A stretch of 64,000 nt of DNA from Rhizobium sp. CG5 (GCF_023701945.1 NZ_JABAEF010000013.1:62001-126000); one strand, 5' to 3'. Shown: positions 9,110-18,787, counted from the first letter of the stretch. The notes: a model not told the origin generated them from the letters alone. A program made the numbers and translations.

Positions 9110-9760
9110 TCAAAGACTGTCGAGAGACGGCAGGATGAGGTCCGGTCCAAAGTCGAAATATTCGTCCGGCATCTGGGCGCGGTTGACCCAGACGGTGCGG
9201 AAGCCGAATTTGGCGGCGCCGGCAATGTCCCAGCGGTTGGACGACTGGAAGGAGACGGCATTGGGATAAAGCCGGTATTGTGTCGTCACCAGATCGTAGA
9301 CGGCCGGCGCTGTCTTGTAGGCGCGGATCGCATCGACCGAGAAGATATCGTCGATCACCATGTCGAGCGCGGCATTGGCCACGGCTGCCTCCAGCATGGC
9401 GGGCGAGCCGTTGGAGAGAATGGCGACTTTCGAGCCGCGCTGGCGCAGTTCCTTGAGGACGGCGGGCACTTCCGGATAGCAGTCGAGCCGCCAATAGGCC
9501 TCCAGCAGATCGGAGCGCAGCGCCTTGTCGACGCTCGGGCAGCGGGCCAGCGCATAGTCGAGCGCCTGCTCGGTCAGTGGCCAGAAATCCTGGTAAGCGC
9601 CCATCAAGGTGCGCACCCAGGAATATTCGAGCTGTTTGGCCCGCCAGAGATCCGAGAGACGCTGATAGTCGGGCCCGACACGGGACGCGTGGCGACGCGC
9701 GGCCGCGTGCACGTCGAACAAGGTGCCGTAAGCATCGAAAACATAAGCTGCACTGGACAA
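9110..9760 (-). CDS. haloacid dehalogenase, type II (HAD superfamily)
   Basis: The 216-residue protein opens with the HAD motif I FDAYGTLFDV, whose first Asp is the nucleophile. It has motif II ILSNGSP, motif III Lys in RAYKTAP and a motif IV-like SSNRWDIAGAAKFGF. This pattern fits (S)-2-haloacid dehalogenases, which hydrolyse 2-haloalkanoates, though many family members act on other substrates. The start is TTG at 9758-9760 behind GGGAGG. A longer frame to 9859 would add an unrelated basic stretch. It is divergent from the haem-c cyclic-di-GMP gene. Confidence 0.87.
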   Translation of the reverse strand: MSSAAYVFDAYGTLFDVHAAARRHASRVGPDYQRLSDLWRAKQLEYSWVRTLMGAYQDFWPLTEQALDYALARCPSVDKALRSDLLEAYWRLDCYPEVPAVLKELRQRGSKVAILSNGSPAMLEAAVANAALDMVIDDIFSVDAIRAYKTAPAVYDLVTTQYRLYPNAVSFQSSNRWDIAGAAKFGFRTVWVNRAQMPDEYFDFGPDLILPSLDSL

Positions 9761-9987
9761 GGTCGCCTCCCAAACGCTGTTACTCTGTCTTATACCAAGT
9801 CTCGAGGATAGGAACCTATAGGATCGGCTCGATCGGTTCTGCCGGCGAGGAGAGGTCAAGAGCGATGCTTGCGCATCGGTCGGTCAATTGGTTTGCCGAG
9901 ACAACACATTAACAGATACTTAGAAAAGCCCTGCTAATAGTCGTAGGCAACGACAGATTTCCTTTTGGGCAAAATCCGAGACCCATC

Positions 9988-12102
9988 GTGCAGACCAAGC
10001 TGACGCTCTCGCATCCTCGACTGATCTGGCGGCTGGTCATGCCGCTGGTGCTGATCGTTGTCGGATCCTTCGTCGGCCTGTCCCTTTATCTGCCGACAGC
10101 GTTTCGAGCCTCTGCTCTCGATACCGCCCATGACAACAACATCAGCATGCTAAAGCAAGCTCGGATATTGCGCTCCTATTACGGCAAGACGGTCGCCTCG
10201 AAAGTCGGCAAATCCGATCACTTCAAATTTGCCGTCAACCACAGTCAATTGCCCAATGCGATTCCGCTGCCATCTACATTTCTGCAGGAAGTTGCTGCAG
10301 AGTTGGGTGACGAGCAAAGCCGGTTGAAACTGATCAGCCCGTATCCCTGGCCATTCCGGGAATCGGTTCCGATGAGCGATGACGAGAAGGACGTATGGGA
10401 CCTCCTGAGCCGGGATCCGAATCGCGTTGTCAGTCATGGGGAGACGGTTGACGGAAAGCGATACCTGCACACGGCCATTGCCGATCGCATGGATGAGCCA
10501 GGCTGCGTCTCTTGCCACAATGGGGACGTCATGTCGCCGAAACGCGACTGGAAGCTCGGCGATATGCGCGGCCTGCTTGAGGTTACCAGTCTGTTGGAGC
10601 CGCACTATGCCGCGGCCGAAAAGCGCAGCTACATGGTGCTGGGCTCGATCGGCGCCATGCTGTTGCCGGTTGTCCTGGCCCTGCTGATCTTTGCCTGGAT
10701 CGTGGATCGCCGCACCCGCGAGAAGGAGGAGGTGGCGCGTCGGCTGAGCGAGTTGACCAATTTCGATCCGATGACCGGCGTCCTGACGCGGCAGAGTTTC
10801 ATCGACATCACCACGGTCGTGCTGAAGGACAAGACCTACAAGTCCGGTTTCTCGATCCACCTGCTGAACCTGGGCGGAGTGGCGCCGGCCAACCAGTTGC
10901 ACGGCACGCCTTGCGGCGACCAGATGATCCGCGAGGCTGTCCGCCGGCTGCGCGACGGTCTGCCCGAACATACCTTGATCGGCCGCCTGGGCGGAAACCG
11001 GTTCGTGGTCGCCGGTCTGGGGCTCGAATGCCAGGCTGAGGTCAGACTGTTCGTGGCTGACCTGATGGCCATGATGGAGCAACCCTTCGGCTTCAATCAG
11101 CAGGAGATCCCGATGCTGGCCAGCATCGGCTCGGCTATCCAAAGCTCTGACGGGGAGCGTTGTATCGAGCCATTGCTGCAAAAGGCGGAAATCGCGCTGG
11201 CGACCGCCAAACATTCGCCCGGCGCCAACGCGCTGATCTTCGACCAGGCGATGCAGGACACGCTCGAGGAACGCCAGCGCCTGCTGGCCATGATCGACAA
11301 GGCCCTGTGCAAGGGCGGTTTCGAACTGCATTATCAAGGCGTGCACGATGCGGTGACGGCAAGGATCAAGGGCTTCGAAGCGCTGATCCGCCTGCGCGGC
11401 GCCGACGGTCGGCTGATCCCGCCCGACGATTTCGTTTCCGTGGCGGAGGCTAGCGGTGCGATCTGTGAAATCGGCGCCTGGACGATCCGCGAGGCGTGCC
11501 GGGTGGCCGCCACCCTGCCGTCCGATACGTTCATGGCGGTCAATCTCTCGCCGGTGCAGTTCCGCGCCCAGGCTTTCGAGAAACCCGGTATTGCCGAAGT
11601 GGTGATGGCCGCCCTTGCGGAAAGCGGCCTGCCGGCCCATCGGCTGGAGCTGGAAATCACCGAAGGCCTGTTTCTCGACCGCAATGATGCGGTGATTGCC
11701 GAATTACTGAAACTGCACGAGATCGGCGTGTCGCTGGCCATGGACGATTTCGGCACGGGCTATTCCAGCCTGAGCTATCTCTGGCATCTGCCGGTCGACA
11801 AGATCAAGCTCGACCGTTCCTTCGTCACCGGCTGGTCGGCATCGCCGGACACGGCAAAGCCGATCATCGAGGCCATCACCGGCCTGGCCAAGGCGCTCGA
11901 CAAGCGCATGACCGTGGAAGGCATAGAAACATCGGCCCAGGCGAAATATTTCGCCGACCTCGGTTGCGGCATGGTGCAGGGCTTCTATTACTCGCGGCCG
12001 CTGCCGGAATCCGACCTCGCCGTCAGCCTGCTGCGCTTTGTCGGTACCCGTGCGCCGCCCCTGTCTGACGATCTGTCGGGATGGATCTCCGCCAAGGCCT
12101 GA
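9988..12102 (+). CDS. haem-c sensor (DUF3365/Tll0287-like) with degenerate GGDEF and EAL domains
   Basis: The 704-residue membrane protein has a first transmembrane helix (about 12-32), a periplasmic DUF3365-type domain with a c-haem motif CVSCH (C173, C176, H177) and a second helix (about 214-238). A GGDEF-like domain follows with GGNRF at 335-339, so cyclase activity is probably lost. The EAL domain keeps EAL (464-466), ELEITEG, DDFGTGYSS and VEGIET, so it is probably an active cyclic-di-GMP phosphodiesterase. The family suggests redox, NO or gas sensing in the periplasm coupled to second-messenger breakdown. The start is GTG with a weak ribosome site. Confidence 0.88.
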   Translation: MQTKLTLSHPRLIWRLVMPLVLIVVGSFVGLSLYLPTAFRASALDTAHDNNISMLKQARILRSYYGKTVASKVGKSDHFKFAVNHSQLPNAIPLPSTFLQEVAAELGDEQSRLKLISPYPWPFRESVPMSDDEKDVWDLLSRDPNRVVSHGETVDGKRYLHTAIADRMDEPGCVSCHNGDVMSPKRDWKLGDMRGLLEVTSLLEPHYAAAEKRSYMVLGSIGAMLLPVVLALLIFAWIVDRRTREKEEVARRLSELTNFDPMTGVLTRQSFIDITTVVLKDKTYKSGFSIHLLNLGGVAPANQLHGTPCGDQMIREAVRRLRDGLPEHTLIGRLGGNRFVVAGLGLECQAEVRLFVADLMAMMEQPFGFNQQEIPMLASIGSAIQSSDGERCIEPLLQKAEIALATAKHSPGANALIFDQAMQDTLEERQRLLAMIDKALCKGGFELHYQGVHDAVTARIKGFEALIRLRGADGRLIPPDDFVSVAEASGAICEIGAWTIREACRVAATLPSDTFMAVNLSPVQFRAQAFEKPGIAEVVMAALAESGLPAHRLELEITEGLFLDRNDAVIAELLKLHEIGVSLAMDDFGTGYSSLSYLWHLPVDKIKLDRSFVTGWSASPDTAKPIIEAITGLAKALDKRMTVEGIETSAQAKYFADLGCGMVQGFYYSRPLPESDLAVSLLRFVGTRAPPLSDDLSGWISAKA

Positions 12103-12110
12103 GGACAATC

Positions 12111-13340
12111 TCAGCGCGCCGCGGCCTCGTCGGCACGTAAACCTGCCACATCGTGGTCGATTTCGGACAGGGCGCGATCGACATGGCCGTCGAAGACCAG
12201 GGTCGCTTCTTCCGGCACGATCATGATCTGGGGCATGCCGCTGACCCGCACCTGCAGGGATTGCTGCAACCCTTCCTCGATGCCGCGATTGAGCAGGTCG
12301 ATGAAACGCGTGCCCGGCCCGGTGATGGCGATCGGCATGGTGTCATAGAGGCTCAGCATGCGCGACAGACCCTGGCCAAGTGCCAGGCCGGCCTGGCGAA
12401 AGGCATATTCCGACATGCGATGGCCTTGCCGGGCCCGCAGCGCGATCTTGTCCATCTCAGCCAGCGGCACGAACTTCGCCGGGATCGTGTCCGGCGGCAC
12501 TTCGAAGGCGGTGCGCAGGATGCCGTAAAAGCCGGCCGAGGCCTCGACGCAACCATAGGAGCCGCAGCGACAAAGCTTGCCATCGGCGGCATTCAGCATA
12601 TGTCCGAAATTCGGTGCGCTGACATCGATCCGGCCATCGCGGCCGCGCTGGGCGATGCCAAGCCCTATGCTATGGCCGAGCGACAGGGCGGCCAGCGACT
12701 GGAAGGCCGGGCTGCCGGCCTTGTCGGTCTTTTGCGCCAGCGCATGGGCCACCAGCAGCGTCTCGTTGTTCAGCCGGATGCGGGTCTGGGGTGCTACCTG
12801 CAAAGCGGACGAGAAATCGATCGCCTCCCGCCCGAACACTGGCGACCACAGCAGACGCGAGCCGCTGGCGTCGACCAGGCCCTTGCTGGAAATCGAAACG
12901 GCATTGATCTGTGTGAACGCCAGCTTCGATCGCGTCGCGAGCCGTGCCAGCGCGTCGCGAAAGCCGGTCAGAAATCGTGGCGCCGAGGGTGCCGTTTGAT
13001 CCCGCGGGTCCTCGAACCGGTCGATCAGCGTGCCGGCATAGTCGGCGAGCGAATATTGCACGGTGTCGGACGAGATCCGCACCGCGACGACATAGCCGAA
13101 ATTGCGCCTGCGGCCGAACAGGACACGCGGCCGGCCGCGACTGCCGGCGACATGCTGCTCGTGTTTTTCAATGGCGCCGAGCCGTTCCAGATCGGCGGTG
13201 ATCGCCGAAACGGTGGCCGAGGACAGATGGGTGAAGGCGGACAGTTCGGTATGGGACAGGGGGCCGTTGCGGCGTAGCGCCGACAGGGCAAGCGCAATGT
13301 TCTGCTGACGCACCATTTCGGTGCTGGACTTGGTCAGCAT
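12111..13340 (-). CDS. ROK family transcriptional repressor (xylose-type)
   Basis: The 409-residue protein has an N-terminal winged helix (about 18-65, with [17 protein letters not shown]) and a ROK sugar-binding domain with the zinc motif [13 protein letters not shown] repressors of this build (XylR/NagC type) release DNA on binding their sugar. It is divergent from xylF, with 241 bp between them. That region holds a perfect palindrome directly downstream of a promoter, so it is very likely the local xylose repressor. The glucokinase-like catalytic Asp region is not conserved, as expected for a repressor. Confidence 0.88.
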   Translation of the reverse strand: MLTKSSTEMVRQQNIALALSALRRNGPLSHTELSAFTHLSSATVSAITADLERLGAIEKHEQHVAGSRGRPRVLFGRRRNFGYVVAVRISSDTVQYSLADYAGTLIDRFEDPRDQTAPSAPRFLTGFRDALARLATRSKLAFTQINAVSISSKGLVDASGSRLLWSPVFGREAIDFSSALQVAPQTRIRLNNETLLVAHALAQKTDKAGSPAFQSLAALSLGHSIGLGIAQRGRDGRIDVSAPNFGHMLNAADGKLCRCGSYGCVEASAGFYGILRTAFEVPPDTIPAKFVPLAEMDKIALRARQGHRMSEYAFRQAGLALGQGLSRMLSLYDTMPIAITGPGTRFIDLLNRGIEEGLQQSLQVRVSGMPQIMIVPEEATLVFDGHVDRALSEIDHDVAGLRADEAAAR

Positions 13341-13428
13341 TCTTTACGCCCTGGCCTCAGTTTCGATTGCAACCCATGCTCCTCCCAAAGCATTTGGCCG
13401 TGTCATTGGCAAGCCTCCACAAGCCATG

Positions 13429-13478
13429 TTGACAGCCCTGCATTCTTCTGACACTTATTTTCTCGACTGTCGAGAAAA
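13429..13478 (+). promoter_or_regulatory. xylF promoter and palindromic operator
   Basis: A -35 candidate TTGACA (13429-13434) and a weak -10 ACTTAT (13453-13458) with an 18-base spacer lead into a perfect palindrome at 13458-13478. Its arms are TTTTCTCGAC and GTCGAGAAAA around one T. A related half-site pattern, GTCGAC then GTCGAA, follows at about 13482-13498. The dyad sits at the presumed transcription start, which is a repressing position. The divergent ROK protein is the obvious binder. Confidence 0.65.
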
Positions 13479-13581
13479 AGCGTCGACTGGGAAGTCGAAG
13501 GCGGGCGGCAGTGTTTTTAAACGGGTGTCAGCGCGGACGGGAGGTCTGGCGCGGCGGCCCGTAAACACTCGGGAGGGTAAG

Positions 13582-14619
13582 ATGAAGTCATTTTATAAAC
13601 TGATGGCGTGTGCAGCGGTCATCGTCAGCGTTCATTCCGTGGCCAGCGCCAAGGATCTGACGATCGGCGTGTCATGGTCGAATTTCCAGGAAGAACGCTG
13701 GAAGACCGATGAGGCCGCCATCAAGGCAGCGCTCGAAGCATCCGGTGACAAGTACATCTCGGCCGACGCCCAGTCGTCCGCCGCCAAGCAGCTTACCGAT
13801 ATCGAATCGCTGATCTCGCAGGGCGCCAATGCGCTCATCGTGCTGGCCCAGGACAGCGACGCCATCGGTCCGGCCATCGAAAAGGCTGCTGCCGAAGGCA
13901 TTCCGGTCGTCGGCTATGACCGCCTGATTGAAAATCCGGCTGCCTTCTACATCACCTTCGACAACAAGGAAGTCGGTCGCCTGCAGGCCGCCGAAGTGTT
14001 CAAGGCCAAGCCTGAAGGCAATTACGTCTTCATCAAGGGTTCGTCGTCCGATCCGAACGCAGACTTCCTGTTCTCGGGCCAGATGGAAGTGGTCAAGGCG
14101 GCGATCGATGCCGGCAAGATCAAGAATGTCGGCGAAGCCTATACGGACGGCTGGAAGCCGGAAATTGCCCAGAAGAACATGGAGCAGTTTTTGACCGCCA
14201 ACGACAACAAGATCGATGCTGTCGTCGCCTCGAATGACGGCACGGCCGGTGGCGCGATCGCGGCCCTCGACGCGCAAGGGCTGGCTGGCTCGGTACCGGT
14301 CTCCGGCCAAGATGCCGACAAGGCAGCCTTGAACCGCGTTGCTCTCGGCACCCAGACCGTGTCCGTCTGGAAGGACAGCCGCGAACTCGGCAAGCGTGCG
14401 GCTGAAATCGCCGTGGCGCTGGCCGGCGGCAAGAAACTGAACGAGGTCGAAGGCGTGACCTCGTTTAAGGGCGGCCCGAAGGGTGTCGAAATGCAGTCGG
14501 TCTTCCTCGCGCCGCTCGCCATCACCAAGGACAACCTCGCCACCGTTATCGATGCGGGCTGGATCTCCAAGGCGGAAGCCTGCCAGGGTGCCAAGGCTGA
14601 CGTTGCCGCCTGCAAGTAA
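13582..14619 (+). CDS. xylF: D-xylose ABC transporter substrate-binding protein
   Basis: The 345-residue periplasmic protein has a signal peptide (about 1-23, ending VASA) and the sugar-binding Peripla_BP_4 fold. XylF-type segments include [43 protein letters not shown] and [14 protein letters not shown]. It binds xylose for the XylHG importer. The ATG at 13582 follows GGGAGGGTA. A longer in-frame reading from 13321 runs through the operator region and is rejected. A 15-bp hairpin after the stop probably raises its level relative to xylH. Confidence 0.95.
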   Translation: MKSFYKLMACAAVIVSVHSVASAKDLTIGVSWSNFQEERWKTDEAAIKAALEASGDKYISADAQSSAAKQLTDIESLISQGANALIVLAQDSDAIGPAIEKAAAEGIPVVGYDRLIENPAAFYITFDNKEVGRLQAAEVFKAKPEGNYVFIKGSSSDPNADFLFSGQMEVVKAAIDAGKIKNVGEAYTDGWKPEIAQKNMEQFLTANDNKIDAVVASNDGTAGGAIAALDAQGLAGSVPVSGQDADKAALNRVALGTQTVSVWKDSRELGKRAAEIAVALAGGKKLNEVEGVTSFKGGPKGVEMQSVFLAPLAITKDNLATVIDAGWISKAEACQGAKADVAACK

Positions 14620-14647
14620 CGAGTTCCGTTTCAAAGCCTGAGGGATA

Positions 14648-14690
14648 GGCAACGCCGCAACGCCAACCGTTGCGGCGTTGCCTTGAAATT
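14648..14690 (+). terminator. perfect 15-bp hairpin between xylF and xylH
   Basis: GGCAACGCCGCAACG (14648-14662) and CGTTGCGGCGTTGCC (14668-14682) form a perfect 15-bp stem with a 5-base loop, followed by TTGAAATT. With no T-run it is more likely a 3'-end stabiliser or partial attenuator than a full terminator. Confidence 0.7.
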
Positions 14691-14768
14691 CGGGATCGTT
14701 TGAACGGCTGAGGATCGGGCGGCGCCAGGCCGTCCTGCAAGAGCATACAGTGGGGAGACCGGCAGGGC

Positions 14769-16079
14769 ATGGCCGATACGATACAGACCACCCAGACGAC
14801 GCGCGGCCTAAGCGCGGAACACCCGGTCAAGCGCTTCTTCCGCGCCACCGAGATCGACACGCGGCTGCTCGGCATGATCGGCGCGCTGCTGTTCATCTGG
14901 ATCGGCTTCCAGATCCTGACCGGCGGCCTGTTCCTGACGCCGCGCAACCTATGGAACCTGACGGTCCAGACCTCGTCGGTCGCCGTCATGGCGACCGGCA
15001 TGGTGCTGATCATCGTCACCCGCAATATCGACCTGTCGGTCGGCTCGGTGCTGGGCTTCTGCGGCATCGTCATGGGCGTGCTGCAGGCCAAGATCCTGCC
15101 GCAATATCTCGGCCTCGACAATTCCTGGATCTGGGTGATCACGCTTGCCTGCGGCATCGTCGTCGGGGCGGCCATCGGGGCGCTGCATGGCGCCATCATT
15201 GCCTTCCTGCAGGTGCCCTCCTTCATCGTGACGCTGGGCGGTCTGCTGGTGTGGCGCGGCGCCACATGGTTCGTCACCTCGGGCCAGACGGTCGCGCCGA
15301 TGAACCCGACCTTCCGCCTGATGGGCGGCGGCACGGAGGGCTCGATTGGGGCCACGGCCAGCTGGATCGTCGGCCTGGTGGCCTGTCTTGCCATCGTTGG
15401 GGCCATCGTCAATGCCCGCAAGCAGCGCAAGCGCTTCGGCTTTCCGCGCCGGCCGCTGTGGGCGGAATATTTCCTGTCGGTGCTGTCCTGCGCGCTGGTG
15501 CTCGGCGCCGTCTGGGTCGCCAATCTCTATTACTGGCCGATCAACATCGCCCGCCGATATGCTGAGTTCACGGGTATCGCCTGGCCGGAGGGCGGGTTGC
15601 TGATCCCGCATGGCATCGCCGTGCCGGTGCTGATCGCGATTGCTGTCGGCATCGTCATGACCTTCATCTCGACCCGGCTGCGCTTCGGCCGCTATGTCTT
15701 CGCGCTCGGCGGCAATCCGGAGGCAGCGGAACTGGCCGGCATCAAGACCCGCTGGGTGACGATCCGCATTTTTGCCCTGATGGGCATGCTCTGCGCCATC
15801 GCCGCTGCCATCTCCACCGCCCGCCTCAACGCCGCCACCAATGCGCAGGGCGAGCTCGATGAACTCTACACCATTGCCGCCGCGGTGATCGGCGGCACGT
15901 CGCTGGCCGGCGGTGTCGGCACGGTGGCCGGCGCCATGCTTGGCGCTCTCGTCATGCAGTCCCTGCAATCGGGCATGGTGCTTCTGGGCATCGACAGCCC
16001 GTTGCAGCGTATCGTCGTCGGTATCGTTCTGGTGCTTGCCGTCTGGGCCGACACCGTCTACCGCGCTCGTGCCAAGTAA
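14769..16079 (+). CDS. xylH: D-xylose ABC transporter permease
   Basis: The 436-residue membrane protein belongs to the BPD_transp_2 (RbsC/XylH) family. Conserved blocks are TRNIDLSVGSVLGF (about 79-92), VPSFIVTLGGLLVWRG, FALGGNPEAAELAGI (the EAA-like loop contacting the ATPase) and AAVIGGTSLAGGVGTV. A longer cytoplasmic or periplasmic insert around residues 210-280 is typical of XylH compared with RbsC. It lies between xylF and xylG on the same strand. Confidence 0.95.
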   Translation: MADTIQTTQTTRGLSAEHPVKRFFRATEIDTRLLGMIGALLFIWIGFQILTGGLFLTPRNLWNLTVQTSSVAVMATGMVLIIVTRNIDLSVGSVLGFCGIVMGVLQAKILPQYLGLDNSWIWVITLACGIVVGAAIGALHGAIIAFLQVPSFIVTLGGLLVWRGATWFVTSGQTVAPMNPTFRLMGGGTEGSIGATASWIVGLVACLAIVGAIVNARKQRKRFGFPRRPLWAEYFLSVLSCALVLGAVWVANLYYWPINIARRYAEFTGIAWPEGGLLIPHGIAVPVLIAIAVGIVMTFISTRLRFGRYVFALGGNPEAAELAGIKTRWVTIRIFALMGMLCAIAAAISTARLNAATNAQGELDELYTIAAAVIGGTSLAGGVGTVAGAMLGALVMQSLQSGMVLLGIDSPLQRIVVGIVLVLAVWADTVYRARAK

Positions 16080-16091
16080 GGAGTCCGAACC

Positions 16092-16877
16092 ATGTCAGAC
16101 CAGCGCACTCCCCTTGTGGAAATGAACGGTGTGTCCATCTCGTTTGGCGGTATCCACGCCGTCGACAATGCCTCGGTGGATCTGTTTCCCGGCGAAGTCG
16201 TGGCCCTGCTCGGCCATAACGGCGCCGGCAAGTCGACCCTGATCAAGATCCTGTCGGGCGCCTATAAGCGCGATGGCGGCGAGATCCGCATCAATGGCGA
16301 GACCGCCGAGATCAACAACCCGCGCGATGCCAAGAAATATGGCATCGAGACGATCTACCAGTCGCTGGCGGTCGCCGACAATGTCGATGCCGCCGCCAAT
16401 CTCTATCTCGGCCGCGAGTTGCGCACCCCGTGGGGTACGCTGGATGACGTGGCGATGGAGGCCAAGACCCGCGAGGTGATGGGTCGGCTCAATCCGAACT
16501 TCCAGCGCTTCAAGGAACCGGTCAAGGCGCTGTCCGGCGGTCAGCGGCAATCGGTGGCGATCGCCCGCGCCATCCTGTTCGATGCCCGCATCCTGATCAT
16601 GGACGAGCCGACCGCGGCTCTCGGGCCGCAGGAGACCGCGCAGGTCGGCGAGTTGATCCTGCAGCTGAAGCGCGAAGGCATCGGCATCTTCCTGATCAGC
16701 CACGACATCCACGACGTTTTCGATCTGGCCGACCGCGTCTTCGTGATGAAGAACGGCCGCGTCGTCGGCCACGCCCGCACCAGCGATGTCACCAAGGACG
16801 AAGTGCTGGGCATGATCATCCTCGGCAAGGTGCCTCCGGGTGCCACGCCTGGACCGGGGGCAATGGCGACGGGGTGA
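16092..16877 (+). CDS. xylG: D-xylose ABC transporter ATP-binding protein, single domain
   Basis: The 261-residue ATPase has Walker [10 protein letters not shown], signature LSGGQRQ, Walker [11 protein letters not shown] and switch LISHD. It is half the size of the enteric two-domain XylG/RbsA and corresponds to the single-domain sugar ATPases (FrcA type) of rhizobia, so the transporter probably uses a homodimer. It starts 12 bases after xylH. The operon appears to end here, without xylose isomerase or xylulokinase genes nearby. Confidence 0.93.
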   Translation: MSDQRTPLVEMNGVSISFGGIHAVDNASVDLFPGEVVALLGHNGAGKSTLIKILSGAYKRDGGEIRINGETAEINNPRDAKKYGIETIYQSLAVADNVDAAANLYLGRELRTPWGTLDDVAMEAKTREVMGRLNPNFQRFKEPVKALSGGQRQSVAIARAILFDARILIMDEPTAALGPQETAQVGELILQLKREGIGIFLISHDIHDVFDLADRVFVMKNGRVVGHARTSDVTKDEVLGMIILGKVPPGATPGPGAMATG

Positions 16878-16905
16878 GAGCATCATAAACCCCGGCGGTT
16901 GATCA

Positions 16906-17020
16906 GCCCCTCACCCTGACCCTCTCCCCGCCAAGCGGGGAGAGGGGAAAGAGACGCTGCGGCATAGTCCCTTCTCCCCGTCGAGACGGGGAGAAGGTGC
17001 CGGCAGGCGGATGAGGGGCG
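16906..17020. repeat. RIME-like palindromic intergenic repeat, copy 1
   Basis: This 115-base element begins GCCCCTCACCCTGAC and ends GGCGGATGAGGGGCG. It contains two strong internal hairpins (CTCCCCGC...GCGGGGAG and TTCTCCCCGTC...GACGGGGAGAA). A second copy lies at 17513-17625 in the same orientation. It resembles the Rhizobium-specific intergenic mosaic elements (RIME1) described in rhizobia; the name is from memory of that family. Confidence 0.85.
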
Positions 17021-17031
17021 GTATTGCCGCC

Positions 17032-17436
17032 CTATCGCAGACACCGCGCTGGTATGAATGTCAAATCGGCCGCTTCGACCGGCTCCCTCACTCTCCCGTC
17101 GAGAATCGCCACAATCGTTTCCAAGACGGATGGCATGTTCCTGAGGACGTCAGTATTCCAGAAACGGACCACCGACCAACCCTCTGCTATCATATGGTGG
17201 TTTCGCACGGCATCTCGCAGGCTTTCCGCATGCTGACTGCCATCGATCTCCACGACGAGGTTTTGGTCGCGGCAGGCGAAGTCAGCGAAATAGGGTCCGA
17301 TCGGCAATTGTCGCACGAACTTGAACCCATTCAACCGCCTGTTGCGTAGCTCCGACCAGAGATTTCCTTCGGCATCATTGTCCACTTTGCGCAGAGACCG
17401 CGCCCGGCTGGTCGTCGCCTGTCTCGCTCCCCGCAT
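17032..17436 (-). CDS. DUF559 domain protein (endonuclease-like fold)
   Basis: The 134-residue protein has the DUF559 pattern: EGNLWSELRNRRLNGFKFVRQLPIGPYFADFAC, then LVVEIDGSQH and VVRFWNTDVLRN. These D and E-x-D residues resemble the active site of Vsr/PD-(D/E)XK nucleases. The biological role is not established. The ATG at 17434-17436 is preceded by AGAGGTGG; an ATG at 17460 is a less likely start. The gene sits exactly between two direct copies of the RIME-like repeat, suggesting it came in or is held as a repeat-bounded insert. Confidence 0.8.
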   Translation of the reverse strand: MRGARQATTSRARSLRKVDNDAEGNLWSELRNRRLNGFKFVRQLPIGPYFADFACRDQNLVVEIDGSQHAESLRDAVRNHHMIAEGWSVVRFWNTDVLRNMPSVLETIVAILDGRVREPVEAADLTFIPARCLR

Positions 17437-17512
17437 GGCCACCTCTTGGAAACACAGCATTATTTTAGCGTGAATATTACGTCAGGCAATCCACCCTTGG
17501 TGCATGGCGCTT

Positions 17513-17625
17513 GCCCCTCACCCTGACCCTCTCCCCGCTTGCGGGGAGAGGGGAAAGAGACGCTGCGGCATATGCCTTCTCCCCGTTTATACGGGGAGAA
17601 GGTGCCGGCAGGCGGATGAGGGGCG
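17513..17625. repeat. RIME-like palindromic intergenic repeat, copy 2
   Basis: This is a second copy of the element at 16906-17020, in direct orientation and nearly identical, differing mainly in hairpin loops (GCTT for GCCAAGC, TTTATA for TCGAGA). Changes confined to loops suggest selection on, or mechanistic conservation of, the stems. Confidence 0.85.
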
Positions 17626-17851
17626 GGCAAGGGGCGGTGCCGCCTGTCGCTGGCCACTGTCCAGACCATTCATCCCATCACGCGGATTGATCGACCCATT
17701 CACCAAGCGTTTGATCCATCGGCGAAATCGGCAAAAAGCCGACACGGCGGACCAAAGCCGGTGTGCTTTGGGCATTTGGCCTGACTTTGTCCTTGACCTT
17801 TGCGGCGCTCCTGTCCTTTCCTGCCGGGAACATGAAGGATTGGAGACCGAA

Positions 17852-18733
17852 ATGGCTGTCGATACGTCTGCCCGCACCCCCACCTGGACCTTTGTCGATG
17901 GCGATTGGATCGCCGGCAATCCGCCACTGATCGGGCCGACCTCGCATGCCATGTGGCTGGGCTCGACAGTTTTCGATGGCGCCCGCTGGTTCGACGGCAT
18001 CGCGCCCGATCTCGACCTGCACTGCCAGCGCGTCAACCGTTCGGCGACCAATATCGGCCTGAAGCCGGTGAAGACGGCGGAGGAGATCGAACAGCTCGCC
18101 TGGGACGGCATCGGCCGCTTCGAGGGCAAGACCGCGATCTATATCAAGCCGATGTACTGGGCCGAGCACGGGCAGATGGGCTCGGTCGTTGCGGCCGATC
18201 CGGAGTCGACGCGCTTTGCGCTCTGCCTGTTCGAAGCGCCGATGAACACCGCAAAACCCTCGTTACTGACCCTGTCGCCGTTCCGCCGCCCGACGCCGGA
18301 ATGCGCCATGACTGACGCCAAGACCGGCAGCCTCTATCCCAATTCCGGCCGGATGATCATCGAGGCGCGGTCGCGCGGCTTCGACAATGCGCTGGCCCGC
18401 GACATGAACGGCAATGTGGTGGAGACCGCATCCTCCAATATCTTCATGGTCAAGGATGGCGTGGTGCTGACGCCGGCCGCCAATCGCACCTTCCTCGCCG
18501 GCATCACCCGCGCCCGCGTCATCGCGCTGCTGCGCCAGGCCGGTTTCGAAGTGCGCGAACAGACCCTGTCGGTCGAGGATTTCATGGGCGCCGACGAGAT
18601 CTTCACCTCCGGCAACTATTCGAAAGTCGTGCCGGTGACGAAGCTCGACAGCCGCGACCTGCAGGAGGGGCCGGTGACCCGCAAGGCGCTCGATCTCTAT
18701 ATGGATTGGGCGCACTCCAGCAACGACGCCTGA
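17852..18733 (+). CDS. class IV PLP aminotransferase (branched-chain type)
   Basis: The 293-residue protein has the fold-type IV aminotransferase signatures. They are SHAMWLGSTVFDGARWFDG near the start, the PLP lysine in MTDAKTGSLYPNSG, EARSRGFDNALARDMNGNVVETASSNIFMV and LAGITRARVI. It probably transfers amino groups between branched-chain amino acids and 2-oxoglutarate, or is a related (R)-selective or D-amino acid enzyme, since this branch is hard to split by eye. The start at 17852 is chosen over a longer frame running through the upstream repeat. Confidence 0.87.
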   Translation: MAVDTSARTPTWTFVDGDWIAGNPPLIGPTSHAMWLGSTVFDGARWFDGIAPDLDLHCQRVNRSATNIGLKPVKTAEEIEQLAWDGIGRFEGKTAIYIKPMYWAEHGQMGSVVAADPESTRFALCLFEAPMNTAKPSLLTLSPFRRPTPECAMTDAKTGSLYPNSGRMIIEARSRGFDNALARDMNGNVVETASSNIFMVKDGVVLTPAANRTFLAGITRARVIALLRQAGFEVREQTLSVEDFMGADEIFTSGNYSKVVPVTKLDSRDLQEGPVTRKALDLYMDWAHSSNDA

Positions 18734-18787
18734 CCTTGGCGCACCTCTCTGCTGGATTTCCGCGTCCCGATCTGCTTTGGGTAGGCC

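Noticed and set aside
16906-17625. CRISPR-like array
   Set aside because: Only two copies of a 115-base repeat with a gene between them; no short regularly spaced repeats or cas genes.
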